NCBI RefSeq assembly: GCF_027596085.1
Contig: NC_072467.1
Span: forward strand, 3,649,361 to 3,713,360
DNA: 64,000 nucleotides
Direction: 5' to 3'
Source of the DNA: Anoplopoma fimbria
Lineage: Eukaryota; Chordata; Actinopteri; Perciformes; Anoplopomatidae
Positions 1 to 12,600 of the stretch are shown piece after piece. Numbering within the stretch: position 1 is the stretch's first letter; every line of letters begins with the position of its first letter. The notes under the pieces were generated by a model. That model saw nothing but the letters and a program-made list of their open reading frames with translations, had not been told where the DNA came from and did not search any database. The position numbers and the translations under genes are program-made.

Positions 1-1201
1 CAGAGAAGGGGTTTCTTCTTGGGAAGTGAAAGCTGGCAAGTCCCTGAGCTCCTCCTCGAGCTTGGTAGTCCAAACGCAGAGAATAGTTGTGGGTAGAGGA
101 GATGAGTTGGAGAATGGGTGAGGAGGCAGAGGAGATAGAAAAAAGAGTGGCATTGGAGCCCGACGCCTGATGCCCGACCAAATGAACCCCCATACCACCC
201 TGAAGGTTGGTATACAAGAAGTGGGAATATTCACTGGGAAGAGTCAGGTATGGTGCTCTGGGACGTATTTTGTATATCACACTGCCAGGACTTTGCAGTC
301 TGGCCACACCGCTTATGTGATGGGACATGTTGAGGGCTGCCAGAAGATCGATCACTAGGAGAGAGATAAAACAGTCCTGTTTCAAAAATGCAGACACAAA
401 CTGCATGAGGTCATGCTCTGTCTAATGGAGGGTGACACTGTTGTTTCTGGGTTGTAATGAGTGTGTGAGTCTGTGTGAGACGGAATCAGAATGAAGCTAT
501 TCATCAGCCGGTCACACATGGCTGCTGGAGTTAAATCCTCACTGCTTAAAGCTTAAGTTAGTAAATCTGTTTTGCTTTATGGATAAAAATGTATAGTTTC
601 CCCCAGTGGTGGAAAGTAGCTAAGTGCATGTACACAAAGTAAGTACTTAATACAATTAATACTGAGTACATGTAATTGAGTATTACAATAGCTATAGGCC
701 TAGCTTCTATGTAAATGAAGATTTTTCATAAAAACATACGATCAGCTCATAGAATTTGATGAGGGTTAATTATTATCTACCCAACATTATGTAAAGTAGT
801 TGACATGATCTTCACCACTACAACAGCTATAAAATGCTTGCACATAATTGATCAAGTCAATAATTGAATCCTATAATATATGGTATGTAAGACTGTACTG
901 AAAAAACAAGTAACTACCTTTGACACTTAAGAATATGTTGCATGAAACACTTTAGTTTTACTTCTTAAATACACTTTAACTTTTGCAGTATTAAGTAAAA
1001 GACATCCATATCAAAATTAAAAAAAGCAAAAACAACAAAACTATAAACATGCTAAATAAAAAAACACTGGTGACCCAAGCATGCTTTTGTAAACTCACCA
1101 TTCTCGTTATTTGGACTGGAGTGCCCCTGCACAGACAGCACAAAGATACAGAGCAAATGTATCTCCAGCAGCATGAGCGTCCTCAGTTTGCCGCTCTCCA
1201 T
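1..1201 (-). CDS. Secreted protein with TSPN/laminin-G-like domain, N-terminal part (partial)
   Basis: Two coding exons are visible. Exon 1 (1201-1099) starts MESGKLRTLM and encodes a hydrophobic signal peptide of about 25 residues, then a short polar stretch. It ends in a GTGAGT donor at phase 1. Exon 2 (354 to the window edge) follows a CTCCTAG acceptor and joins in frame, giving VIDLLAALN. It is open for 118 codons to base 1. It reads as the first half of a thrombospondin-N/laminin-G beta-sandwich: an I-D-L-L start, a hydrophobic strand pattern, and an F-H-F-P segment where this family places the strand before a DG-W turn. Two N-glycosylation sequons (NMS, NAT) are present. Such domains open thrombospondins, FACIT and other collagens, and NELL-type proteins. 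I cannot say which family this is, because the diagnostic C-terminal modules lie outside the window. The intron (355-1098) is AT-rich and shows nothing else. Confidence 0.6.
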
Positions 1202-1529
1202 TATCCAGACAAAACCAAAATATAAAGCCTGGATCAAAATCCAAACAATTTATGCAAAAGGCATGATATACATTGTCTTTTTAACCTTAATCTGGTGACA
1301 TGGACCTTGGACTCTAGGTTCAAGATTTCCCTGTTTTCACTGCAAGCAGATCTTTTCCAAAGAGCACACAGGGGAAACAAGAAACATCTGGATGCAGGCA
1401 GGGCGTCAGTTCTCTGCAGTCACACAATTACATTCCCCCCTGGGGCCATATCTACAATGCACTTTCCCTCCATGATCACAAAGGCATAGAGTTTGATGAT
1501 TATTACTATCCTTTCTCAAGATGCTTGTT

Positions 1530-1532
<3 letters not shown>

Positions 1533-1590
<58 letters not shown>
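1533..1590. repeat. (GA)n microsatellite
   Basis: Uninterrupted GA dinucleotide run of about 29 units, upstream of the minus-strand TSPN gene. Confidence 0.95.
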
Positions 1591-1595
<5 letters not shown>

Positions 1596-1877
1596 ACACA
1601 CATGCAGAAAAGTTCAGGTGTGCAGTATGCGTGAGGTCACCGGTTTCTTGTCTGTCTTGTTCAGTTTCCAGTCCCAGAAGGATAGCTGAGGGTGAAGTCC
1701 TTTCTTCCCTTATTTTCCCTCTCTTTGTCAGGCAAAACCCCCCCAAAAAAACATCTCTCCACCCAGCACTGCTGAGTGGTGTTGATTCCCAAAGACCCCC
1801 GTTTTGGTAATCAGCTAAAACCTGGTCTGGAGACTGGAGGGGATCCATGCTGAAGCAGCCAAAAATGTACGTGTGTA

Positions 1878-1986
<109 letters not shown>

Positions 1987-2646
1987 CGGTGGTAAACACA
2001 AGTAGTCATGTTTCACAGCTTTGGAAACGGTCCCAGTGTGCATCCCAGTGTGCTCAACCCCCCCCCCACACCCCCAACCTCTGTCTCCACAACTCTTGGC
2101 ATGTTGATGTCCTTCTCTTCTCTGCTGTGTTTATTATTTCAATAGCTCTGAGACAACACAGACACTGCCACACACAGAGACAGACATGCCCCTCTGTCTT
2201 GTTGAAATGTTTTTGATGTGATGACACCCAGGTGGTTCATAATGGATGCAGCAGACTGGAGAGTCCCTCACCACATCTAATTGTTTTCCATACAGACTGA
2301 GAGTAAATCTGTTGAAGGGGATCCAGGTTTAAAGGAGACACTACTTTGAACACATGATTTCAACTAAGAACTTCCCACTGTCTGTCCACATACTAAACAA
2401 ACCACATCAACTCCGTGACTCATGCCGGCTAGTCTGTAATAATCACAAATTAAAAGTTTACCCAGAGGACTTGCTCTATTCGCTTCGGTGGTTTTTCAAC
2501 ATACATTAAATTCTTCCGGATGCCATGACTCTTTCAGGCCGAGAGGGCTGATTAGAGACCGTGATAAAGCAATAAAAGCTTAAGAATGCAACATTATTTT
2601 GTTAAAAGAGCAATAAACAATACGCTGACAATAAAAATATCAGCTA

Positions 2647-2878
2647 CAGTACCAGTCAAAAGTTTGGACACACCTTCTCATTCAATGGTTTTTCTTTACT
2701 TTTACTTTTATTTTTTCTACATTGTAGATTAATATTGAAGACATCCAAACTATGAAGGAACACATATGGAATTATGTGGTAAACAAACAAATGCTCAATA
2801 AACCAGAATATGTTTTATATTTTAGATTCTTCAAAGTAGTTGAATGAGAAGGTGTGTCCAAACTTTTGACTGGTACTG
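2647..2878. mobile_element. Non-autonomous Tc1-like inverted-repeat element, copy 1
   Basis: The ends are inverted copies beginning CAGTACCAGTCAAAAGTTTG, and the match continues through ACACACCTTCTCATTCAA for nearly 40 bp. A TA dinucleotide flanks each end (2645-2646 and 2879-2880), as expected for a Tc1/mariner target-site duplication. The 232 bp body carries no transposase frame. Two related copies occur in this window at 54029-54261 and 61472-61669. The family assignment rests on the TA duplication and terminus type. Confidence 0.85.
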
Positions 2879-3533
2879 TATGTACAGATATTGTGGAGTA
2901 ACGTTATCTGAGCTTCTCCTTGCTTTGTTTACATTGCCGGGCTGACGCAAGCTTTTTTCGGCATGTTAGTGCTTGTGAGCATGCCCCAATGGCTAGCTCA
3001 CGGCCGCCGCTTTATACGCCGCTCTCATATGGCGTTTAGAGCTGATAACGTCGTCCCGACTGACAGCGTCGTTGCGAAAGTGTAGCACCCACCCTTAGGT
3101 TACCACCCACCCTTAAGTTACCCATTGTTAGATCTGTTGGCACTGTTGCAGTTGTTTGAACTATTGGCACTGTTGCAGCATTAGATACGAGCGGTGGGCT
3201 AAGGCGTCGCCATGTTGAGAACTGTTGTGAGGCAATGGAAATCTTGTATTTTGTATATTTTTTTATGAAGAAAAAAGCTTTATGGAGGAGGTAAATTACT
3301 GTTCAGTTATCACAATTCAGAAAAATGCTTCGAAGAAGAACTCTGACTGGACGACAATGTTGTTCCCACATCAACTTGGTCTTACTTTTGGCTGGGATAA
3401 GTAGATCAGTGTTACACCCAGACTACATTGGGTCAATGTCCAAGACAAATTGACCCACTAAGAAAAAGACAAATAAGTCTACAGCCATGCATCAGTGGAT
3501 ATTGCACATAGTTTTAGCTTTTTTAGCTGAATG

Positions 3534-3840
3534 GTAAACTAACATGCTCATAATGACATATATAATATTTACTATGTTCAGTCAGCGTCTTAGGCATTTT
3601 GGCATGCGGACATTTGGTAATTAACACCAGCTGAGGCTGATGAGAGTTTCAGAAATTTTGCAGGTATTTAGTCATAAACCAAGCGATTGAAAATGAACAA
3701 TTTTGACCTGATCATGCCGCTAGATTAAAAGTCAGGAGGTCACCAAAGGTATTACAATTCATTCTAAGGGGGATATGAGTGTGTGAACCAAATTCCATGT
3801 AAATCCATGCAATAGCTTTTGAGACATTTCAATCAATTGT
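3534..3840 (+). repeat. Dispersed teleost-type repeat, copy A
   Basis: Shares a diagnostic segment with 14210-14375: GGCTGATG, then GTATTTAGTCATAAA followed by a CCAA/TCAA variant. It continues with text of the kind scattered through teleost genomes (a 'gacctgatcatgccgctaga' block, then a 'ccaaattccatg' block). No coding potential is seen. Identification as an interspersed repeat comes from the second copy plus general familiarity; the family name is not known to me. Confidence 0.55.
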
Positions 3841-4387
3841 CATTTTCAGGGAACATCATTACAAGAAAAAGCAAAACACATGTTCTGGAAACAAATGTTC
3901 AGATGATGAAGTTGTCAAAGTCAGCTATAATCTTTCATCCACGCTCCATCATCCTTTTAAACACAGCTCTGCTGACATCCAGTGGCCATGACCAATCACA
4001 GCAGTATAATACAAACAGTTCACATATGTGGACCTACTCAGCTATTGTAAACTCATGCTTAAATGTCAACAAATTGTCATTAAAGAACTAAGCTGCAGGG
4101 CTTGTCTCATCCACTACTCTAAATGCTGCGTGGAATACCATCTCTAAGCTAAGAAATATGATCTAAGAAGTGCTTGTCCTCTGCACTCTCTGTCAGGGAC
4201 TGTGCAGTGTTTAACCTTTCCCTTAGGCAAACTTTACTCTTCTACTCCCCCTCCTTTTCTATGACAATGGAAACCACTCACAAGCCTGCACAAACCAAAA
4301 CATTTATACAGGAGCCAGACAATAGCTTTGTCGCAGGAGCCCTAAAAATATGTGCAGACACACTCCTTTAAGAGTGTCTGTGTGTGT

Positions 4388-4389
<2 letters not shown>

Positions 4390-4450
<61 letters not shown>
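4390..4450. repeat. (TG)n microsatellite
   Basis: About 30 uninterrupted TG units, bordered by short degenerate TG/TA units on both sides. Confidence 0.95.
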
Positions 4451-4453
<3 letters not shown>

Positions 4454-5402
4454 ATGTGTGCCTACGAATGCTGGGACAAGTGAAAAAGGATGTAGGTTAA
4501 TCTTTAGAGGGTGAACAGCCGATGTTTGATAGCTAATCCCTTGTCAGGCTCAATTAGTTGTCACATGTCAGTGACACTAATTGAATAAATCCAACAGGCA
4601 CAAGCTGCGTACACAATGTACATACTCGTACTCCTTAGCAAGGTCTAACCTATTTAATAAATTGGCATACACGTGTATCTTTAAAATATAATAAAATATG
4701 GCAAAAAATGACTTTGATTTCCTGTTATGCTTTGTAATACAGCCACAACAGCTTAAACTAGAGCTGACAGGACGATTTGACCGTTCAACTTCGATTGCAT
4801 GACGAACTGTCTATGAAGGTCAAGTGTCTTGGTACCTGACCAAGCTCTTGAATTTACTCGTGACCCCAGTCTCTGACCACACCATCCGGTTCTTGCCATC
4901 TTTAATCTGATTGGCCCAGTCTTCGTCCCTGACCAGGTAAGCCCCGCCCCCAGGCTTTAGCCTCAGAGCTGACGTTGATCCCAGAATACACACCATAGGG
5001 TGCCATCTGCTTTCTAGTGTTTGTGTGGCTGGTGTTATCTATTGTTTTGTCGATATTGTTTATTCCTAAAAGCCTCAGTCATTGTATATTGAGTGGTGTT
5101 TAGTGGCTTTTCAGGGCTTTGGGAATCAAATATGTTACTTCCATCGCAACTCAAGAGGATATGGAAACTGACAGACAAGCTGCAGAGGATTTGACAACAA
5201 CAGGTCAGTCAACAGCATAGGCAGTCTGTGTTCATATCCATGATGCCTGAGTTGAGTGTTTATTTACCAAGCATTTGCAGCAGAGTTGTTTCAATAGAAT
5301 GTGACCCCAGATCATGAAAAGGCCACTCACCCCACCCACTCCTTTCAAACACTTGCACAAACACGCCAGTGAAGCCAGGGACCCTCAAGAACATGACAGA
5401 CA

Positions 5403-5678
5403 TTTAGTCACACACCTTAATTCACTTAAAATATAACTGAAGTTGAATATTGTGTTGAAGAAATATGGCCCAATTTCCAAATAGTTGACTATTCTCTGTG
5501 CTTCTAGAAAATGCAAATCCTAGAAAGCAACAAATACATGAAGACTATAAATCATAGTGTCGACTCTAAAGTGTTGTTAGGTCAGAGAAACATTGAGAGA
5601 AGGAGGATAGTGGGATACTGTTCAGCTGGTTTGCTCTCTCAGCCACGCCTACACCCACTTTAAGGGGATTTGAGGAGC
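5403..5678. repeat. Local duplication, copy A (upstream of cadherin-related gene)
   Basis: Matches 7674-7961 in the same orientation. The first ~55 bases (TAGTCACACACCTTAATTCA onward) differ at only two or three positions. Later blocks match with small gaps: one built on AGAAGGAGGATAG, the next on TTCAGCTG, and the end on CTTTAAGGG. Copy A lies just upstream of the first coding exon; copy B lies in an intron of the same gene. Confidence 0.8.
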
Positions 5679-5889
5679 AAGTGTGTGTTCTTGTGTTTGT
5701 ACATTAAGAGAAGTTCTTAATGTAATGATGCTTCTTAGGGCGTGTTGTCATCAAGAGACAATATATTTAGGTCCAGCCCACTCATTCTTACCGTAGAAGG
5801 GGAAAGGATGACCGCGTTTAACTAATCCTGTTTGTTATTTCTCCCTCCTCCCTCAGGAATAACTGGTCCCTGAGGCCTTACTGGGCCCA

Positions 5890-6583
5890 ATGATGGCCCT
5901 CATTAAACTGAAAAGGAGTTTATTTCAGGCCAAAGCTCTAGTCTGCTCACTGCTGGTCCTCCTGTGTCTGCACACAGCCACAGGTACTGCCACGTCACAT
6001 TTGATCGTATAGGAGTTTGGTTCTTGACCAGAATGAATGGGTTTCTCACACTCTGCATATGTGTTTGCATTGACGCAGGAATGTCAGGGTGGGGTGGATG
6101 TTTGGATGGTCAGGATGTATTCACAACGATCAGAGAAAACAGCCATTCGGGAGAAGTTGTTGCTGAACTCGTGGCTGAAACCACAATGGAGGGGGTTCAC
6201 TGGAGCCTGGATGGAAAAGATGCCGATTGGTTCTTCTTGGATGAAAGAAGCATCCGGCTGAACACAACAGCTGACAAGGTCCTCGACCGAGAGGTAACTG
6301 AGTGTGGATATGCCTTCTGAAACACAGATCTGACTGTTGAAACTTTCTTATAACAAGGAAGCCAAAGAATATAATGCAAAGGTTACAGATTTTGCTATTT
6401 CAAGTCTGAAGAAATGTTTGTTATACTTTGGGGCCGAGATGAGGAAGTTGTATCTAAGTTTACAGCAAACCATCAGAGATTGAACCTTACTGCCTTGTCC
6501 TTGGACCAAACACAATCTCTTGCCGTCATCCGACATCCGCCAGCTGACTTACATCATGGCAGCTGCTAAAGGGTCAACAAGAT

Positions 6584-6625
<42 letters not shown>

Positions 6626-9600
6626 AATCTACTTCTGTCACTATATCCTTGGAAAGAAAACATTTCAGAAGGAAAACATTTTTGGTACAGCTACAAATTT
6701 TCTATATTTAATCCCTGTCAAGTATACTTGGCATGTGATCAAGACAGTCCGTAACATTCACATTATTAAACAAAGTCTGTTTAAGAGCATCAATTCCTCT
6801 CCCACTACAAATGGCGTCTTTCCAATGCACCTGGTAAAATATTGAGATGTGAATTTCTTAGACTATAATCATAAAAGGAAACTAACATTTTGATAACAGA
6901 ACAAGGAACTTATAAGGTGTGTCGGCTGTTTTTTTTGCTCATCAATCCCCCTCTTAAACTTTATGTCTTTTATCTGTAGAAAAATAGTAACAGCAACATT
7001 ATTGGCCAGAGTAAATGTTACTATCTCTTAGCTGTTGTTTCAGAATAATTGAAAGGGTAGTTTGTTGTGTGTAGGTTGTCTGTTGTGTGCAGTTCTGTCT
7101 GTAACACTGACACAGAGCGCAGATCGATGGACAGAGGGACATTTGTTTTATCCTGCTTGCTTCTCCTGTTTGTAAATCGAACCTTTGGTCCTAATTTCCA
7201 TTTTGACACATTGTAGCAAACCAGAGTGAAGCTACAGTGAAGAGTGAGCCGCAAGTCACCAACAGCTGTTTTGTGCTTCCCCCCGCTGATTTTAGAGAAT
7301 TGGTATATACTAAATATATCTAGCGCTCTGATAGTCCTACAGTCTTATGTTAGTGCTCTGATCAATACACCTATTCTTTGAATTTGAAAAAGCTGTGTTG
7401 ATATCTATTAATGCTTAATGCTCCTTTATTACCACATTTACCACATATTCTCACTGAGAATGGACAGTCAAATCAGGCTCCTCAGATCCAATTTGGGGTC
7501 ACCGCTATTACGAATAAAGGACTTCTTTGCTTTGTTGTTGTCTCTCTGTCAGGCTCAGGGTCCTGTCCTAATGGCTGAGTTATCATGTTATGAGGACGAC
7601 GCACTTCAGGTACACTTTATCAACCTTCATCTCACCTATAACTCTTCAGTGTTTCATCCTACATTCAAACTTCTAGTCACACACCTTAATTCACTTGAAA
7701 TATAACTGAAGTTGAATATTGTGGTGAAAATTATTCCAAGCAGTTGTCTGTATGGGGATATACTGCAAGAAGGACTTATTGTTACTTTTTCTGTGCATGT
7801 AGAGAATGCAAACCCTTTAAAGTCACAAATACAGTAACAATATATATACAATATATCCACTTTAAAGCGTTTTTTCAATCAGAGAAACATAAAGAGAAGG
7901 AGGATAGCGGGCTACTTTTCAGCTGTTTGCTCTTTTAGCCACTTTAAGGGAATTTGAGGAAATTTTACAGAGCAAACCTCTTTGTGTCTTTTTTGCTGTT
8001 GTAGAGTGTGTACAGGATCATGGTGGAGATTCTCAATGAGAACGACAATTTGCCTGTGTTTGCAGAAGACACGGTCCAGTCTCTTAACATCAGTGAGGTA
8101 AGGCACTTTCACAAATCTGTGCATGCATACACAAAACATACAAGACTGAAGTGCTATAATGTTTCCGTGCTTGCCTTTCTATCTGTGTGTTCTCCAGCTA
8201 ACTCCAGTGAACTCTGTGGTGTTTACTGTCCGGGCCACAGATGCAGATAATGACAAGATCATTTACTCCATTGACCAGGCATCAGTGAGTTCTACTCTTC
8301 ACACTCTTAAAAAAACAAAAAGAAACCCCTCCCCCCCCCCAAAAAAAGAACCAGTGTTCATGTGTTTATGTGTGCTCTTCAGCCGGATGCAGAGTACTTC
8401 AAGGTTGAACTCCCCAACAGTGGAGAGGTGATCCTGTCCAAGCCTCTAGACTATGAGACCAAAACCATCCTTACTGTCACCATCCATGCATCGGTAAGCT
8501 TTGTACGTTTCATTTTTTTACTGTTTTAGTATACACGTATCAACACATTTCCCTGAAAATAAAGTAAAGATTTGATTCCCTGATGTTCCTGACAATTGCT
8601 GATAGAGAAAAATACCATATTTCATTTATTTCTCTATCAAACATGCATGACCAGTGTAGTGTCCTCTAAAGAAATCTTAACTTGTTGTTATTTCAGGAAA
8701 TGAGCACTGCAGAGCGCTTCAATACCAGCACCAACATCACCATCAACATCCTGGATGGAGATGACCAGTACCCTCAGTTCATGCCCTGCCACCTGCTATT
8801 CCAGGATGAGACCAGTCGCATCTGCACCAACCCGGTGTACACAGTCAATGTCACAGAGGGGGAAGAGGTCAGATGCTAACCCCCCCCAATCACACTACAC
8901 ACACATAACCTGTGTTGTACAAGAATGTAAATTAATGATGTTCATAAAATATCCACTGACTTGATCTTCTATCAAAAACCAAGGATTAGGACCAACAAAT
9001 GTGTGTCGTGTTGCAGGACATTGTGTTGGACTTCTCACCTGGTCCCATTCATGCAGTGGATGGAGACAGAGGACTTAGCTCTCCACTCAGCTATTCCATT
9101 CTCTCAGGTACCATACACAATTTAATGTTTAAAATGTGCTGTGCTTATGTCTCTAACTGTGTTTTTGTCCATGCTAGGAGACAACGATGGGCATTTCCTG
9201 ATGGACAGAGAAACGGGGGAGGTGAAACTGATTCGTGGCATTGAAGACAAACTCACAACTCCAGAGCTGCATCTACAGGTCATGGTAAGAAATACTCAAT
9301 GTTTACGGGATGCTTAAAGGACATCCACTCTACTTTCTTACTCCCAATACCAATCTTGCTGATCTGTTTTCTGTCCTTCTTGCACCCAGGCATATCAGGT
9401 CGACGACCCCAGGAAGTATTCTGTTGCTGCAGTGTTGGTCCGAGTTCTGGCAGTGAACCAGTTTTATCCAGAGTTTGACATGGCTAAATATCAAGGCTTT
9501 GTAACTGCTGGAAAGAGCGATGCCTCTCTGGTCAATACTTATGGCAGTAAAGCACTGATGCTATATGTACAAGATCAAGACTTTATCCATGTACGCATTA

Positions 9601-12600
9601 CACTACAATTCCACACACATAACATACACACCCAGAGAGCAAAAATGCTGGAAGCAGATCTGTATTTTGATTTATGTTGTCACTTACCTCTTTTTTCTCC
9701 ACAAACAGGGCTTAAATCCAATGATCCACTTCAACTTCAGTCCTACATCCAATCACACAGAATACTATCAACTCACGCAGGAGGGTCTTCTGATCGCCAG
9801 GACCAATCAACTCAAACCAAACCAGAAACACGTTCTAGAGGTGAGCCTCAGTAAAAAAAAACTTTTATCATTGGATTTGTGGATATGATTGAAAAGACCA
9901 TACTAGCAATTTTTCATATTCCAGGCAACCACATATTGTAACCGCACATTTACATTATGTTACCTTACAGATGTTGTCCTTTTTTCTTTAAAATACCATA
10001 AGTTTTTCGATAGATTCCCGAATTTGCATCAAAGCTGATTGAGATAGTGAGTCCATCATTAGGCTGACTATATAAGGGCAAAAAATAGGAACAACCAAAA
10101 TGTTTTGGAATGCACAACAAAAAAACTAAAATCTCATCACAACTAAAGACATAGTTATTGATGATGTGATAAAAACTCTAAATACTTTGCAGGTAACTGC
10201 TATAGACCAGGAGACGGGAGATGCCACCTTTGCTACTGTAGTGGTGGAGGTGTTATCTGAAGGACAATCAAGTAAGGACACACTATCAAGGCTTTTACAC
10301 ACCAGTGGAGTACTTTGACACAGAACATGAAAATGAATTAGCAAAAAAGCTAAGTAATTTTTTGCCGGAAAGAGGACAACTTTTCTGAGCTCTCTCAACT
10401 TTCAGAGTTAATGCATCAACCAATCACTTGTGTGGAACTGACATATTCAAAAAGCGTAGCCACGGGTTATGAGAATAGACAGTTCAGAGAGGAGGCACCA
10501 CACAGAGTCAGTTTCCTGTACCTGTGTCACGTGGGACTGCCATTATTCCACCTATTTAGGAGACTAGCGTACCTGAGACTTTAAACTCCAATGGGAGAAG
10601 TGAACATGAACCCAGATTATGACCGGTCAACAACGTAAATATTTGACCCAATTTTTAAGCCACACATCTTCAAAACATTCTCACAGTAAAATGGCATTTT
10701 ACAGAAAGACAAATGAGAAAATAAACTTGGAGACCTTTCCCTGTCTCTGCAACACAATCTCGCAAGATCTGTTTTCATTTGCGAACGCCCTTGCTAACTT
10801 TTTTCAAGCTGTGTAAATTTCTAATTTTAGCTTAATAAATACAACAATTTACCTCAGACAGACTGACAGACGCTGCCCTGGGTCAATAGGATCCTGGTAG
10901 TTAGTCCTGTTTTATTGAAAAAGTTCAACTTCTAATGGGGATTTATAGTTTTGATGCAAAATATTCGTAGGCAAGTATTTCCCGTGTGTATAGGCCAGTA
11001 CACACTGGGACTCACTACTGATGGCTGATGAGCCTGCAGACTGAAACCATGTATCTGTATGTCTGTCTGTGCACACCTCAGTCCCTAATAGTCCATTGGG
11101 AGATGCGAATCCGATAAGCTGCACTTTGGGCAAAGCGCTGCTTCTGAGCATGGTGTTCATGACTGTACTGGGATGTATCCTGTTTGTGGTGATGTGGCTG
11201 AAGAAGAAACACAAGGGAAAGCGGAACCCACTGCAAAGAGGCTTTGTGGCTCAAGGCAAACACCCCAATGTGGTGAGATCCTTAAGCTCTAGATACTAGG
11301 TTCATATTTAACAAGATTTGTTGGCCATTGAGTTTCTGAAATATTCTTTACTGTATTTTCTCCCACAGAGCTTACGGTGGTTCCAACTGGTGAGTTAATA
11401 TTCATCCTTGTTCTTTATTTCATGTTCCTTTCTTAATTAACTCTTTATAGTACACTAGTCATGATCTCCATTTCATGAATAGTTAAGTTATCTAATAAGT
11501 TAATGTCTGCACTGTCCAAATACTAGTTAAAGTAAATTTACAGTTCATACAGTTTGACAAAACTAACTTGACAAAACACAAGGTCCAAATTATTTGCTTT
11601 CTGAAGCTTTTGACCACATCTCCTGGCCTTCATCACTGGATGGAGTTTCTCAGATGACATGGAGATGGTTTAGTTGTTACAGTACGTAACCTACGTATGG
11701 AATATAAACCAAACAAATCTATCTGTTGATAATTGCCACAAGATGTGGTTGGAAGCTTCAGAAAGCTACAAAATACGTGGAAAATACGTGGAACTTGTTT
11801 TTTTATCAAACTGCTGTTTCTATGGTCCAGAATACCTTCAAGATCAAGTTTATACAGCATTTGAAAATGTGAGGCATATCAATCCTGATTATTCTTCCCA
11901 ATCCCATTAACTAAAGATTAGACTGCCTGGTTGTTAGAAAGCATGGCAATTTCTAAACCTTACACTGATCGGGATCATTTGCTTACTTCCTCTCTGCGAT
12001 AAAGTGGTGGTTTACTTTTCCCCCTGTGGTTGCTCTTCAGGCGAGTCACCGTAGCGCCATGCCACACACGGTGGAAGTACCCTCCAACAATGAAGAACAT
12101 GGAACCTGCAACCCTTCCTTCAGCTTCCCAGACAATCCTGGCGCTAACACCCACCAAGACCTCCCCTCATGCCGAGGACCTGTCCCACCCAGAACAGCTG
12201 CTGCACCCGACACCAGCTTCATCCCCAGTGAAACTGTGCTCAGCCCTGTGATCATCAATGATAATGTTTCGACACCAATAAAATGCTCCTCTTGTTCACC
12301 CACCTTACACCGAGCCACCGAGGATGTGATCCCCACATGTATGGCTCCACCCAGAGAAAAGCCTGGCTCACCAACATATCTTGACTCTACCGAGGCACTA
12401 CCTATCACCAGTCCTAGTCCTGAATCCACTAGCTCTCCACCGTTCACCTGTCCGGATTCACAAACAACAGAAACAACCACCAACGATGACCCTGCCGACC
12501 CTGTCACCAGCCCCTCCTCCCAATGCAGTATTCCATGGAGTCATACCCGAATTGCTTCAGCAGAAATAGACAAACCTTTCCGCAAACCTCGTGTGAAGAC

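Larger units (their letters stand above)
2881..5889. other. Intergenic region between the TSPN gene and the cadherin-related gene
   Basis: No coding exon is supported. It contains a GC-richer patch at about 2930-3110, short imperfect tandem repeats at 3087-3180, a dispersed repeat, a TG microsatellite, and a block repeated later inside the cadherin gene (5403-5678). The last 150 bases should include the promoter and 5'UTR of the cadherin gene; no TATA box is obvious. Confidence 0.5.

Noticed and set aside
12046..12507. 153-codon minus-strand frame opposite the cadherin tail exon
   Set aside because: Shadow of the Pro/Ser/Thr-rich coding exon on the plus strand.
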